Shown piece after piece: positions 8,658 through 17,058 of a stretch of 64,000 bases of DNA; position 1 is the stretch's first letter, and each line of letters starts with the position of its first letter. The notes under the pieces are model-generated. The model had not been told where the DNA came from, did no database searches, and saw nothing but the letters and a program-made list of their open reading frames with translations. Position numbers and translations under genes: made by a program. Source of the stretch: Ornithinimicrobium faecis (GTDB lineage Bacteria; Actinomycetota; Actinomycetes; Actinomycetales; Dermatophilaceae); the NCBI RefSeq assembly GCF_023923225.1, contig NZ_CP099489.1, positions 1,674,001 to 1,738,000 on the forward strand, read 5' to 3'.

Positions 8658-10075
8658 TGGGTAGGGACGAGCTGAGGCGGGCCCTGAACGAGGCCTCTGA
8701 CGGGCCGGAGCGTGACTTCACCGGCACCTGGGCGCAAGGACGCAAGGTGCGGCGTCGCCGGCAGACGGCGCAGGGGCTGGGTGTGGTGGCCGTGGCTGCC
8801 GCGGCCGTGGGTGCCTTCACCCTCGGCGGAGGCAATCTGCTGGGCGAGGACGCGACGGTCGAGCCGCTGCCCCCGGCCGAGCAGACCCTGGCGACCGAGG
8901 AGGCCACGGACGAGCAGACGGCCGAGGACGCCGAGGAGGCGACCACTGAGCAGGTCACGGAGGAAGCCACTACCGAGGACGCGACGACCGAGGGTGAGGT
9001 CGCGGACATCGAACTGCCCGGACCGAACGACCCACTCCCGACGAATGTCGAGGACTACGTGCGGGTGTATCTCGCGGCGGGTATGGCTGGCGATGACGCA
9101 CTCCTGGAGCGCATGGGCACCGACGGAGCGGTTGAGGCCTCGGTGACCTGGACGAATCTGTCCCTGCTCCTGGATGACGTGCGGGTCAGTGAGGGTGTCG
9201 AGGAGGGCACGGACATCGCCTGGGTCTTGGCCGAGGGGCCCTTCGGGGTGTCAGTCACTGTCGATCATGCGGCGGCCCTGGCAGGGGCCGACGATGCGGT
9301 CCTTCACGGTGAGTCGGGTGATGCACCGGCACGTCTGACCGTTGAGCAGTATGCCGATCTGGGTGTCGAGTCCTGGGTCGGTGGTTGGGCGGGGATCCAG
9401 GCTGCGCCGGACGCCGAGACGGTGCTGGATCAAGTGCCGATTGATGGCGACTGGGTGCGCTCCGGCTCGAGCGCGGACGGCGAGGTCGTGCTGGTTACCT
9501 ACGTGAACGACACCGTCGAGGGCGAGTTGGTCCTCACGGTGGACCCGGCGTTGGTCGAACTCCGTGAGTACCAGGCGATCGTTGACGCGAGCTTCTCCGG
9601 CGACCCGATCGGGGTGCCGACCACGCACCCCTGCGACGAGCCCTGGTCGCGGGTGCCGCCGGCGGGGACCGGGGATGCGCCGGGGGGAGTGGACCTGACG
9701 TCACTGGACCTGTTCGACCTGGCCGCATCCTGCAATGTCGATGGCTTGGCCGCTTGGGCGGAGCGGGACTCGACCATGTTGTCGTTCGGCGCCCTGACGC
9801 CGGCCGATGCTTTCGCCGGCGAGCAGGGCCGCGAGCGTGCGAACGTCATGGCCCGGATGTTCGCGGAGTATCAGCCCGCGCTCGAGAACGGCGACGACGG
9901 GCAGACGGTGGCCGTGTGGCCGGGCCTGCCGCTCGATCGGCTCGACGAATTGGTCGAATTGGGCCTCTACAGCCAGGAGGAGATCGACACGATGCAGGAC
10001 AACGGTGCCTACACCGGGTGGCGGATCGTGATCGGTGAGGATGGTTCCTGGCTGTCAATGACTGAGGGCGACTGA
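8657..10075 (+). CDS. Membrane-anchored partner of the sigma factor (putative anti-sigma/sensor)
   Basis: A 472-residue protein beginning at ATG 8657, which has GGAGG at 8646-8650 and overlaps the sigma gene stop. Residues 1-37 are cytoplasmic and charged (GRDELRRALNEASDGPERDF, then RRRRQT). A single membrane segment follows (about 40-57). Next comes a low-complexity Glu/Thr linker (about residues 70-115, repeats of ATTE/EEAT type) and a roughly 350-residue acidic exported domain that I do not recognise. The layout is that of genes co-transcribed with SigE-type factors: a short inner part able to bind the sigma factor, and a large outer sensor. There is no zinc-binding HxxxCxxC motif, so it is not a classical ZAS anti-sigma factor. 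Confidence 0.72.
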   Translation: MGRDELRRALNEASDGPERDFTGTWAQGRKVRRRRQTAQGLGVVAVAAAAVGAFTLGGGNLLGEDATVEPLPPAEQTLATEEATDEQTAEDAEEATTEQVTEEATTEDATTEGEVADIELPGPNDPLPTNVEDYVRVYLAAGMAGDDALLERMGTDGAVEASVTWTNLSLLLDDVRVSEGVEEGTDIAWVLAEGPFGVSVTVDHAAALAGADDAVLHGESGDAPARLTVEQYADLGVESWVGGWAGIQAAPDAETVLDQVPIDGDWVRSGSSADGEVVLVTYVNDTVEGELVLTVDPALVELREYQAIVDASFSGDPIGVPTTHPCDEPWSRVPPAGTGDAPGGVDLTSLDLFDLAASCNVDGLAAWAERDSTMLSFGALTPADAFAGEQGRERANVMARMFAEYQPALENGDDGQTVAVWPGLPLDRLDELVELGLYSQEEIDTMQDNGAYTGWRIVIGEDGSWLSMTEGD

Positions 10076-10113
10076 GCACCGACCTCAGCGCCGGCTGGGA
10101 TCGCCCCGGCAAC

Positions 10114-10152
10114 CGCCGTTCACCCCAGGAACTCTTCCCGGGGTGAACGGCG
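10114..10152. terminator. Bidirectional hairpin terminator
   Basis: A perfect 13-bp inverted repeat (CGCCGTTCACCCC at 10114-10126 and its complement at 10140-10152) with a 13-nt loop lies between two convergent genes. There is no long T-tract on either side, as is common in high-GC actinobacteria. Confidence 0.75.
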
Positions 10153-10167
10153 CGAAGCCGGCTCCGC

Positions 10168-10455
10168 TCAGGCATGCGTCTCGTTTGCGAACCGCTGCCG
10201 GGCCGCTTGGCGGGACACGCCCAGGGCGACAGCGATCTGGTTCCATGACCGACCATGGGCCCGAGCGACTTCAACGGTCTCCCGCAACCTGGCCTCGTCG
10301 TCGCGGAGTGCATCGGCTGCACCCGCGATCTGCCGCAGGTCGTCGGTCTGCTCGACGACCGCGGTCGCTGGATCCAACTCGGCGGCCAACTGGTCGAATC
10401 GACGAGCTGCCCTCTCGATGTCGTCGTTTGAATGCGCTGGCGCACCGATTCGCAC
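10168..10455 (-). CDS. Small helix-turn-helix protein
   Basis: A 95-residue protein with a C-terminal helix-turn-helix (GRSWNQIAVALGVSRQAARQ, about residues 68-87) preceded by a helical segment (DLRQIAGAADALRDDEARLR). Many actinobacteria encode such short AsnC/sigma-like HTH proteins; their targets are mostly unknown. It is convergent with the sigma-partner gene, separated by the hairpin, and divergent from yggS. The ATG start at 10455 has no obvious ribosome-binding site. Confidence 0.72.
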   Translation of the reverse strand: MRIGAPAHSNDDIERAARRFDQLAAELDPATAVVEQTDDLRQIAGAADALRDDEARLRETVEVARAHGRSWNQIAVALGVSRQAARQRFANETHA

Positions 10456-10541
10456 ATAGACAAGATGCCTTGTCGGGGGCGATCAGGCAACAGGCCCGAC
10501 TCATGACGGCAGCACAGAGGATCGGCGTTGTTAGACCCAGG

Positions 10542-10547
10542 TAGCCT
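10542..10547 (+). promoter_or_regulatory. Leaderless -10 box (TAGCCT) for yggS
   Basis: TAGCCT is followed by 7 nt and the GTG start codon at 10555. With no ribosome-binding site in between, transcription probably starts at the start codon. Confidence 0.6.
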
Positions 10548-10554
10548 CGGCGGC

Positions 10555-11349
10555 GTGACCAGACGTGAGGAGATCGCCGCCAACCTGACGGCCGTGCGGG
10601 AACGGATCGATCAGGCCTGCGCAGCGGCAGGGCGCTCGGCGGAGGAGGTCACGCTGATCGTGATCACCAAGTTCCATCCGGCCAGCGACATCGGCCACCT
10701 GGTCGACCTGGGCGTCACCGACATCGGCGAGAACCGCGACCAGGAGGCCGGCACGAAGATCGCCGAGCTCGACCCGGAGGTGCGGGCGGCGCTCACGGTG
10801 CACTTCGTCGGCCAGCTGCAGACCAACAAGGCCAAGAGCGTTGTCTCGTATGCCGATTGCATCCAGTCCGTGGACCGGCGCAAGTTGGTCGGTGCATTGG
10901 ATCGCGCCGTCGCCTCCCTGGCCGAGCAAGGGGGTGCAGGGGGCGTACGAAACCTTTACGAAAATGCGGGTGAGGCGTACGAAACCTCTATCAAAAATGT
11001 TGGGGCCAAAAATGTGGTGGTGCAGGTCGACCTCGGTGAGGGGGAGGCGGCCGGGCGTGGCGGCACACTCCCGGCTGATCTGCCAGCGCTCGCTGATGCC
11101 GTCGCCGCTGCCGAGCACCTGCGCCTGAAGGGGCTGATGGCGGTCGCGCCGCTGGGACTCGACGAGGCCGGCACAGCGGCCGCCTTCGCGCGGCTGGCGG
11201 ACCTCGCCCAGGAGGTCCAAGCAGCCCACCCGGACGCCACGATCCTGTCTGCCGGGATGAGTGGGGATCTAGAGCTCGCGGTGGCCGCTGGCGCGACACA
11301 CCTGCGTGTCGGCACCGCAATCCTCGGTTCCCGGCCCGACCACCGGTAG
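10555..11349 (+). CDS. yggS: YggS/PLPBP-family pyridoxal-phosphate homeostasis protein
   Basis: A 264-residue TIM-barrel protein that binds pyridoxal 5'-phosphate and helps maintain B6 and amino-acid balance. Family motifs are present: [13 protein letters not shown] (PLP-lysine strand, Lys about residue 37), [29 protein letters not shown] and the C-terminal [20 protein letters not shown] plus RVGTAILG. Starting at GTG 10555 gives the usual N-terminus. The odd part is an insertion of roughly 28 residues after the [12 protein letters not shown] helix, encoded by two in-frame copies of a 32-bp repeat (10942-11008), before the [10 protein letters not shown] strand. The gene lies just upstream of sepF, the usual actinobacterial order. 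Confidence 0.92.
   Translation: MTRREEIAANLTAVRERIDQACAAAGRSAEEVTLIVITKFHPASDIGHLVDLGVTDIGENRDQEAGTKIAELDPEVRAALTVHFVGQLQTNKAKSVVSYADCIQSVDRRKLVGALDRAVASLAEQGGAGGVRNLYENAGEAYETSIKNVGAKNVVVQVDLGEGEAAGRGGTLPADLPALADAVAAAEHLRLKGLMAVAPLGLDEAGTAAAFARLADLAQEVQAAHPDATILSAGMSGDLELAVAAGATHLRVGTAILGSRPDHR
10942..11008 (+). repeat. Two tandem copies of a 32-bp repeat inside yggS
   Basis: GGCGTACGAAACCT begins at 10942 and again at 10974, exactly 32 bp apart; both copies continue with an A-rich run and TGCGGG- or TGTTGG-like ends. The same family, at the same period, occurs in the opposite orientation at 18,121-18,186 (CTCGCACGC at 18145 and 18177). Within yggS the copies are in frame and encode extra residues. 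Confidence 0.8.
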
Positions 11350-11393
11350 TTTCGAGAACGACCACAGACGGACGCACCAAGGAGCTCGCACAC

Positions 11394-11906
11394 ATGGCTG
11401 GGGCGCTGCGCAAGACCATGGAGTATCTCGGCCTCGCCGAGACCGATGAGCGCTACGACGATTACGACTACGACGAGCCCGAGCGCGCGCCGGAGCGGGA
11501 GACTCGTCCGGCGGCGGCTGAGCCCGAGCGCCCCCGCGGGGCCGAGGTGACTCAACTGCCCACGCGACACAATCAGGAGCAGCAGCGCACGCCCGTGGCC
11601 CGGGTCGTCCGCGAGGCGGAGGTTGAGCCGATGAACCGCATCACCACGATCCACCCGCGCACCTACAACGAGGCCAAGAACATCGGAGAGGCCTTCCGTG
11701 GTGGCGTGCCCGTCATCATGAACCTCTCCGACATGGACGACGCCGACGCCAAGCGCTTGGTCGACTTCGCCGCCGGCCTGGCCTTTGGCCTGCACGGCTC
11801 CATCGAGCGGGTCACCAGCAAGGTCTTCCTGCTGTCCCCCCAGCATGTCGAGGTCGACGGCCCCGAGGCCGACGCCCCCAAGCAGGCCCTGTTCAACCAG
11901 AGCTGA
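11394..11906 (+). CDS. sepF: Cell-division protein SepF
   Basis: A 170-residue cytoplasmic protein. It has an N-terminal amphipathic membrane-targeting helix ([16 protein letters not shown]), an acidic, Arg/Glu-rich disordered linker (about residues 20-80) and a C-terminal SepF domain ([20 protein letters not shown], then [20 protein letters not shown]). SepF polymerises and tethers FtsZ to the membrane. An AAGGAG site precedes the ATG by about 10 bases. It sits between yggS and yggT, the conserved order of the actinobacterial division cluster; a hairpin follows it. Confidence 0.96.
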   Translation: MAGALRKTMEYLGLAETDERYDDYDYDEPERAPERETRPAAAEPERPRGAEVTQLPTRHNQEQQRTPVARVVREAEVEPMNRITTIHPRTYNEAKNIGEAFRGGVPVIMNLSDMDDADAKRLVDFAAGLAFGLHGSIERVTSKVFLLSPQHVEVDGPEADAPKQALFNQS

Positions 11907-11927
11907 GCCACACGTCATACGGAATCC

Positions 11928-11958
11928 GGCGTCGTCGACCCACACGGTCGGCGACGCC
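11928..11958 (+). terminator. Hairpin terminator after sepF
   Basis: GGCGTCGTCGACC (11928-11940) pairs with GGTCGGCGACGCC (11946-11958) with one G-U pair and a 5-nt loop. It is followed by the leaderless promoter of yggT, so the two genes may be separately transcribed. Confidence 0.7.
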
Positions 11959-11979
11959 GTTCCCATGACCGGCTGCACG

Positions 11980-11985
11980 TAGCAT
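11980..11985 (+). promoter_or_regulatory. -10 box (TAGCAT) upstream of yggT leader ORF
   Basis: TAGCAT is followed by 7 nt and GTG-ATG at 11993-11998, the leaderless spacing seen at many genes in this window. Confidence 0.55.
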
Positions 11986-11992
11986 GGACCCC

Positions 11993-12019
11993 GTGATGAA
12001 CAGGACTGGCACTCGATGA
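11993..12019 (+). CDS. Short leader ORF coupled to yggT
   Basis: GTG-ATG-AAC-AGG-ACT-GGC-ACT-CGA-TGA encodes an 8-residue peptide (MMNRTGTR). Its stop overlaps the yggT start codon in an ATGA arrangement. It starts at the expected transcription start of a leaderless mRNA, while yggT itself has no good ribosome-binding site. Translation of the leader could therefore deliver ribosomes to yggT. This is inferred from layout only. Confidence 0.45.
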   Translation: MMNRTGTR

Positions 12020-12300
12020 TCGGCACAATTCTCTACTGGTTGCTGTCGGCCTATTTCCTGGTGCTGATCGTGCGGTTGATCCTGGACTGGGTGCAGGTCT
12101 TCTCCCGTGAGTGGCGCCCCTCCGGCGTGCTGCTGGTCATCGCCGAGGTCGTCTACAGCCTCACCGACCCGCCGATCCGGTTCCTGCGCAAGTTCATCCC
12201 ACCCCTGCGCCTGGGCGGCGTCGCCCTCGACCTCGCCTTCCTGGTCCTGATCCTGGCCGTGAGCATCGGCCGGGGTCTGGTGACGACCCTGCGGTTCTGA
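12016..12300 (+). CDS. YggT-family membrane protein
   Basis: A 94-residue protein with two long hydrophobic segments (about residues 3-25 and 65-90) flanking a conserved cytoplasmic loop (YSLTDPPIRFLRKFIPPLRL) that defines the YggT family. Members sit beside sepF and divIVA in actinobacteria and are linked to cell division or osmotic stress; the molecular role is unclear. Translation probably couples to the upstream 8-residue leader. Confidence 0.93.
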   Translation: MIGTILYWLLSAYFLVLIVRLILDWVQVFSREWRPSGVLLVIAEVVYSLTDPPIRFLRKFIPPLRLGGVALDLAFLVLILAVSIGRGLVTTLRF

Positions 12301-12450
12301 GGTCTCCCCGAGGCCCGCGAGCGCGGTGGGGCCGGTGGCCCCGTTGGGCTATGGTGAGGCCTGTTCAAAGCAGTTGAGCCAGTGCCAAGCGGGTCTCGCG
12401 TGCCGTGCCGCGCGATCGCCTGCGCGGATCTCCCAAAGCGAGGTGAACCC

Positions 12451-13656
12451 ATGGCGTTGTCCCCCGAGGACGTCATCAAGAAGAGCTTCAGCGCAACCCA
12501 TCTGCGTCGGGGCTACGACGAGACCCAGGTTGACGACTTCCTGGACGAGGTGGTCGTCGAGCTCCGCCGACTGATCGCCGAGCATGACGAGGTCGCCGCC
12601 CAGCTGGAGGACTGCCGATCGGGTGGGTATGCCGAGGGGCCAGACGGCGCGCCCGTCGCCCTGAGCGGTGGCACCCCTGATGAGGAGCAGCTCGCCCAGG
12701 TGCGCAAGGAGCGCGAAGAGCTCGTGGCCGAGCTCGAGGGACTCTCCGCCCAGCTGGACACCCGCACCGTGGAGGTCGAGGAGGCCGAGGCCGAGGCGGA
12801 GCGTCGCATCGCTGCAGCCCAGGAGAAGGCAACCCAGGCCGACGAGGAGCTCGAGAGCAGCCTGTCCGATGAGCTCAAGGGGCTGCAGCAGCAGGTTGAG
12901 TCCACCCGCGGCGAGGCGCAGGAGGCGCAGGCCCGTCTGGACGAGCTGCGGGCCCAGATCGCCGAGGCCGAGGAGGCTGCTGCGGCTGCGCCCGTTGTTG
13001 CCGACGCCGACGCTGCTGACGCTGTCGACACGGCCGGTGCAGATGCTGGCGCGGAGTCTGATGGACCCTCTGCTGGTGACGCCGCCGCTGTCGGTGCCGT
13101 CGCTGCCGCTGGTGGGGCGACCGCCGTGGCGGCAGGTGGGGGCCGCGCAGAGGACTCCACCAAGATCATCGAGCTCGCCCAGCGCCTGCACGACCAGCAC
13201 GTGGCAGAGGGTGAGGAGACCAAGGAGCGTCTGGTCACCGAGGCCAACGACTACCGCGACAAGGTGGTCGGCGAGGCCGACGAGAAGGCCGACACCCTGG
13301 TCCGCGAGGGCCAGGAGAAGCACGACGAGCTGATCGCCACGGGCCAGGAAGAGCACGACAAGCTGGTCAACACGGGCCAGGCCCGCCACGACGAGCTGGT
13401 CACCACCGGTCAGGAGGAGCACGACCGGTTGGTCAGCGATGGCACGAGCAAGCGCAACCAGATGGTGGGCGAGGCGGAGAACACCCGCTCCAACATCCTC
13501 ACCGACCTGGAGACCAAGAAGTCCGGGCTCAACACCAAGATCGAGGAGTTGCGCACCTTCGAGGGCGACTACCGCAAGACGTTGCGCGGTTACCTCTCCG
13601 AGCAGATGGGCTTCCTGGACAAGGACGGCGACGGCGTCGACGACCGCCTGCAGTGA
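12451..13656 (+). CDS. divIVA: DivIVA/Wag31 polar-growth scaffold
   Basis: A 401-residue coiled-coil protein. The start is ATG 12451, where MALSPEDVIKKSFSATHLRR and the following YDETQVDDFLDEVVVEL form the typical DivIVA membrane-binding head. A coiled coil spans about residues 70-190, then an Ala-rich low-complexity linker (about 180-235). A second coiled coil contains four 11-residue repeats of the form GQEEHDKLVNT (about residues 287-330). DivIVA recruits cell-wall synthesis to the poles and septa. It is longer than the mycobacterial protein (about 260) because of the linker and the hendecad repeats. A TATGGT box near 12349 may be the promoter. Confidence 0.95.
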   Translation: MALSPEDVIKKSFSATHLRRGYDETQVDDFLDEVVVELRRLIAEHDEVAAQLEDCRSGGYAEGPDGAPVALSGGTPDEEQLAQVRKEREELVAELEGLSAQLDTRTVEVEEAEAEAERRIAAAQEKATQADEELESSLSDELKGLQQQVESTRGEAQEAQARLDELRAQIAEAEEAAAAAPVVADADAADAVDTAGADAGAESDGPSAGDAAAVGAVAAAGGATAVAAGGGRAEDSTKIIELAQRLHDQHVAEGEETKERLVTEANDYRDKVVGEADEKADTLVREGQEKHDELIATGQEEHDKLVNTGQARHDELVTTGQEEHDRLVSDGTSKRNQMVGEAENTRSNILTDLETKKSGLNTKIEELRTFEGDYRKTLRGYLSEQMGFLDKDGDGVDDRLQ

Positions 13657-13679
13657 GTCACACGCGCCTGCAGTGAGTC
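13645..13679 (+). repeat. Duplicated 15-bp segment over the divIVA stop
   Basis: CGCCTGCAGTGAGTC at 13645-13659 recurs at 13665-13679, so the last codons and the stop codon have been copied immediately downstream with a 20-bp period. It looks like a small tandem duplication and does not change the protein. Confidence 0.75.
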
Positions 13680-13682
13680 GCG

Positions 13683-13717
13683 ATCCCCGCGATCGGCCCA
13701 CCGGCCGGCGCGGGGAT
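13683..13717 (+). terminator. Hairpin terminator after divIVA
   Basis: ATCCCCGCG (13683-13691) pairs with CGCGGGGAT (13709-13717), with additional pairing possible in the GC-rich loop. It is followed by TGCTGCTT. Confidence 0.65.
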
Positions 13718-13855
13718 TGCTGCTTCACCCGCGATCTGGCTCGTGGTCGATGACTGTTCATTTACAGGGTTGTCATTCACCCCTTCGAGCACCTATCCTT
13801 CGCGGACCCGATCCAAATCTGGGTCGGTTCGGGATGTTGTGGAGCAAGGGGTCGC

Positions 13856-14356
13856 ATGGCTGGCAAGACTGGCGCTGCCGCGAAGACGACAGCACGAGGG
13901 ACGACTCCCGCGAAGGCCGCGGTCAAGAAGGCCGCGCCCAAGAAAACTGCCGGCTCCAAGACGCTTGACCTGCCGGTTCTTGCGGGGGAGGACGCCTGGA
14001 CCGCCGCGGAGCTCGCCGAGGTCCGCGGTGAGCTGGAGGCGGACCGCGAGCGCCTGCAGGGCGAGGTCGATGAGGCCGAGGCCGATCTGGCGGAGCTGAT
14101 GCGCGACAGCGGCGAGGGCTCGGGCGACGACCAGGCCGACGCCGGCGCCGCCACCTGGGAGCGCGAGCACGAGCTGTCCCTGGCCAACAACGCCAAGGAG
14201 TTGCTCGAGCAGATCGTGCACGCCCTGGAGCGCATTGAGGAAGGCAGCTACGGCGCCTGCGAGTCGTGCGGCAACCCGATCGGCAAGATGCGGCTCCAGG
14301 CGTTCCCGCGTGCGACCCTGTGTCTGACATGCAAGCAGAAGCAGGAGCGGCGCTGA
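13856..14356 (+). CDS. TraR/DksA-type C4 zinc-finger protein
   Basis: A 166-residue protein. A Lys/Ala-rich basic N-terminal extension (residues 1-40, KTTARGTTPAKAAVKKAAPK) resembles histone-like tails. A coiled-coil segment follows (LAEVRGELEADRERLQGEVD) and then a C-terminal DksA zinc finger, with two Cys pairs in CESCGNPIG and CLTCK. DksA-like proteins enter the RNA polymerase secondary channel or act as stress regulators; actinobacterial members next to lspA are uncharacterised. An AAGGGG stretch lies upstream of the ATG. Its 3' end overlaps lspA. Confidence 0.88.
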   Translation: MAGKTGAAAKTTARGTTPAKAAVKKAAPKKTAGSKTLDLPVLAGEDAWTAAELAEVRGELEADRERLQGEVDEAEADLAELMRDSGEGSGDDQADAGAATWEREHELSLANNAKELLEQIVHALERIEEGSYGACESCGNPIGKMRLQAFPRATLCLTCKQKQERR

Positions 14357-14955
14357 CCCCCGAGGCCGGGGACAACGCCACGGACTCCCCGCCACGGCCA
14401 CACCGACGATCCCTCTTTTGGATGGTCCTGGCCATCGCGGCCGTCTGGGTCGTCAGCGACCAGATCGCCAAGAACATCGCCGAGGATGTGCTGTCCGACG
14501 GCTCCACGCGCCCGTTCATCGGTGAGCTGCTGCAGTTCCACCTGACCTACAACCCCGGCGCCGCGTTCTCAATGGGCACCGGCTCCACGGGCCTGCTCAC
14601 GATCCTGGCGGTCACCGTGTGCATCGTCATCGTCTGGAACGCCCGCCGCCTGGGCTCGCTGCCCTGGGCGATCGGCCTGGGTCTGCTGCTCGGTGGGGCG
14701 CTGGGCAACCTGACCGACCGGCTCATCCGCGAGCCGGGCTTTGGCAAGGGCCACGTCGTCGACTTCCTGATGCTGCCGAACTTCCCGATCTTCAACGTCG
14801 CGGACATGGGCATCACCTTCGCGGCCGTGCTGATCGGCATCCTGGCACTGCGCGGCATCAACCCCGACGGCACGCTGGCCGCCGACGAGGAACAGAAGCC
14901 GAAGAAGCCGAAGAAGAAGCGCGGCCGGCACGCAGACGAGGGCGGGGCGCTGTGA
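14329..14955 (+). CDS. lspA: Lipoprotein signal peptidase (signal peptidase II)
   Basis: A 208-residue membrane aspartic protease with four membrane segments that cleaves prolipoproteins before the lipidated cysteine. Diagnostic motifs are [29 protein letters not shown] (first catalytic Asp in TDR) and FPIFNVADM (second catalytic Asp in VAD). The C-terminus is Lys/Glu-rich ([13 protein letters not shown]). I place the start at ATG 14329, overlapping the upstream zinc-finger gene by 28 bp; longer in-frame starts lie deeper inside that gene. The stop overlaps the rluD-like gene start (GTGA), so the three genes are coupled. Confidence 0.93.
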   Translation: MQAEAGAALTPEAGDNATDSPPRPHRRSLFWMVLAIAAVWVVSDQIAKNIAEDVLSDGSTRPFIGELLQFHLTYNPGAAFSMGTGSTGLLTILAVTVCIVIVWNARRLGSLPWAIGLGLLLGGALGNLTDRLIREPGFGKGHVVDFLMLPNFPIFNVADMGITFAAVLIGILALRGINPDGTLAADEEQKPKKPKKKRGRHADEGGAL

Positions 14956-15881
14956 GCGAGAGCCGCACCGTCAACGTGCCCGACGGCCTGGACGGTGAGC
15001 GCGTTGATGCTGGCCTGTCCCGCTTGCTCGGGCTGTCTCGCAGCCGCGCGGCGGACCTGGCGGCGGAGGGGCACATCAGCATCGGCGGTCGCACCGTCGG
15101 CAAGTCTGACCGTCTGCAGAGCGGGGACTGGGTCGAGGTGGTGCTGCCCCCGGTGCGCGAGCCCGAGGAGCTCGCGGTGCGGGCCGAGCCGGTCGAGGGC
15201 ATGCGCATCGTGCACGACGACACCGAGATCGTGGTGGTGGACAAGCCGGCCTATGTCGCGGCGCACCCGAGCGTGGGCTGGACCGGGCCGACCGTCGTCG
15301 GGGGACTGGCCGCAGCCGGCTATCGGATCTCCACCTCCGGCGCCCCCGAGCGGCAGGGCATCGTGCAGCGACTGGACGTCGGCACCAGCGGCCTGATGGT
15401 CGTGGCCAAGTCCGAGCGGGCTTACACCGTGCTCAAGCAGGCCTTCCGCGACCGGGTGGTCGACAAGACCTATCACACGCTGGTCCAGGGGCTGCCCGAT
15501 CCGCACGAGGGCACGATCGATGCCCCGATCGGCCGGCACCCGGGGCACGACTATCGCTTTGCCGTGCGCAGCGAGGGGCGCCCCTCGATCACCCACTATG
15601 AGTTGCTCGAGGCGCACCGGCGCGCGAGCCTGCTGCAGGTGCACCTGGAGACCGGGCGCACCCACCAGATCCGCGTGCACTTCTCCGCCCTGCGCCACCC
15701 GTGCTGTGGTGACCTGACCTATGGCGCTGACCCGCGGCTCGCGGCAGAGCTCGGGCTGAAGCGTCAGTGGCTGCACGCTGTCAAGCTCGGCTTTGAGCAC
15801 CCGGGCAGCGGTGACTATGTGTCCTTCGACAGCACGTATCCCGAAGATCTGACCGTTGCGCTCGACAGGATCGCCGGCTGA
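14952..15881 (+). CDS. rluD: RluA/RluD-family 23S rRNA pseudouridine synthase
   Basis: A 309-residue enzyme that isomerises uridines in rRNA. An N-terminal S4 RNA-binding domain (about residues 13-70, [20 protein letters not shown]) precedes the catalytic domain. That domain has the signature [15 protein letters not shown], whose Asp is the nucleophile, plus KTYHTLVQG and [13 protein letters not shown]. The start GTG 14952 overlaps the lspA stop; the reading frame is open further upstream, but that stretch lies inside lspA in another frame. The lspA-rluD pair is widely conserved in actinobacteria. Confidence 0.93.
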   Translation: MSESRTVNVPDGLDGERVDAGLSRLLGLSRSRAADLAAEGHISIGGRTVGKSDRLQSGDWVEVVLPPVREPEELAVRAEPVEGMRIVHDDTEIVVVDKPAYVAAHPSVGWTGPTVVGGLAAAGYRISTSGAPERQGIVQRLDVGTSGLMVVAKSERAYTVLKQAFRDRVVDKTYHTLVQGLPDPHEGTIDAPIGRHPGHDYRFAVRSEGRPSITHYELLEAHRRASLLQVHLETGRTHQIRVHFSALRHPCCGDLTYGADPRLAAELGLKRQWLHAVKLGFEHPGSGDYVSFDSTYPEDLTVALDRIAG

Positions 15882-15889
15882 CGGCAGTC

Positions 15890-16600
15890 TTGACTGTTGT
15901 GAATGCCACAGCAGCCGACCGCCCCATCCACGCCCGGCTCCGGTCGGGCCTCCCGCTCCTGGGGCTGGCGCTGGCCCTGAGTCTGGGCGCCTGCTCCATG
16001 GAGGACAGCCCCGGCTCGTGGTCCCCGCCGTCGACGCCGACCAGCGACGTCGAGCCGACCACCGGTGACGTGGAGCCGACGACCGAGACACCAGCAGGCG
16101 CCGACCTGACGGGCACGTGGGAGCTGCGCACGGACTTCCTGCAGGACGCTGGTCAGGCGACCAGCACCGGCGCGCCGCCTCCCTCACTGACGTTCGAGGA
16201 CGGCAGGCTCAACGTCGACACCGGCTGCAACACCGGTGGCGGCGACTATGAGATCAGCGGTGACGAGGTCACCCTCAGCCCGATCGCGCTCACGATGCGG
16301 GCCTGCGAGGGTCAGGTCGGAGACCTGGAGGGCGTGGTCGTCGGTCTGCTCAATGCCGGAACCCTGGCCGTGGGCGTCGAGGGGGACACCCTGACGCTCA
16401 CCGCTGAGGACGGCACGACGCTGGCCTTTGGGCGCAGCCAGGGTGGCGGTGATGACGCTGCCACGACCACGATGGAGCCGACCATCACGGCCCCGGCGCC
16501 CACCGGTCCGGCGACGTCCAGTCCGACGGACACCGCTCGCCAGACCAGCAACCCGCCGGCCACCAGCACCGTGCCAGCACCGCCCACCACGGCTCCCTGA
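15890..16600 (+). CDS. META/HslJ-domain lipoprotein
   Basis: A 236-residue secreted lipoprotein. The signal sequence ends in a lipobox (SLGACS, Cys about residue 35), then comes a Pro/Thr-rich linker (PTTGDVEPTTETPAG). A META/HslJ-like domain follows (about residues 70-185: LTGTWELRTDFLQDAG, LTFEDGRLNVDTGCNTGGGD, MRACEGQVGDLEGVVV), and a Thr/Pro-rich low-complexity tail ends the protein. META domains occur in HslJ-type envelope proteins; the function here is unknown. The start is uncertain: TTG 15890 or GTG 15899. It follows rluD by 8 bp and is probably co-transcribed. Confidence 0.78.
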   Translation: MTVVNATAADRPIHARLRSGLPLLGLALALSLGACSMEDSPGSWSPPSTPTSDVEPTTGDVEPTTETPAGADLTGTWELRTDFLQDAGQATSTGAPPPSLTFEDGRLNVDTGCNTGGGDYEISGDEVTLSPIALTMRACEGQVGDLEGVVVGLLNAGTLAVGVEGDTLTLTAEDGTTLAFGRSQGGGDDAATTTMEPTITAPAPTGPATSSPTDTARQTSNPPATSTVPAPPTTAP

Positions 16601-16694
16601 GCTGACCCCCGCCGGGGGTGACTGGGCAGAAATGACCATGCCCTCGGCATACAGATGGGCAGTTTGACCGACGCGACGCAGCGCCTGGGAAACC

Positions 16695-16700
16695 TAACGT
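16695..16700 (+). promoter_or_regulatory. Leaderless -10 box (TAACGT)
   Basis: TAACGT is followed by 7 nt and ATG 16708, matching the leaderless pattern. Confidence 0.5.
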
Positions 16701-16707
16701 CGGTGGC

Positions 16708-17058
16708 ATGTCCGGACTCGCACTCCTCGCCGGCCTCGTATCGACCGTCTTCTTCGTCAGCGCTGCGCTGCCGATGGTCGTCAAGGCCGTGGTGACGCGC
16801 GATCTGGAGTCCTACAGCCTGGGCAACCTCGTCCTGGCCAACGGCGGCAACGCCGTGCACTCCCTGTATGTCTTCTCCCTGCCGGCCGGCCCGATCTGGG
16901 TGCTGCACAGCTTCTATGCGGTCACGACCGCGGTGATGCTCGCGCTCTATCTGCGCCACGCCGACCCATCTCACCGGAGGGCCTCATGTCCACCACCGAC
17001 ACCCCACTCACCGACACCACCACAGACTCGGGCGCGGATCGCGTCACCGACACCCTGA
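16708..17058 (+). CDS. Small PQ-loop/SemiSWEET-like membrane protein
   Basis: A 116-residue protein with three hydrophobic segments in the first 90 residues. The stretch ALPMVVKAVVTRDLESYSLG resembles the helix-1/loop region of PQ-loop (SemiSWEET) transporters, although the Gln of the PQ pair is replaced by Met here. Residues beyond 90 are a Pro/Ser-rich tail overlapping the next gene by 73 bp in another frame. Whether it transports sugars is unknown. Confidence 0.68.
   Translation: MSGLALLAGLVSTVFFVSAALPMVVKAVVTRDLESYSLGNLVLANGGNAVHSLYVFSLPAGPIWVLHSFYAVTTAVMLALYLRHADPSHRRASCPPPTPHSPTPPQTRARIASPTP

Noticed and set aside
14619-14951. Longer N-terminus for the pseudouridine synthase
   Set aside because: The extension lies inside lspA in another frame; the GTGA overlap start at 14952 begins the S4 domain.
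16605-16619. ACCCCC-GGGGGT hairpin after the META lipoprotein as a terminator
   Set aside because: Only 6 bp with a 3-nt loop and no T-run; too weak to list as a feature.
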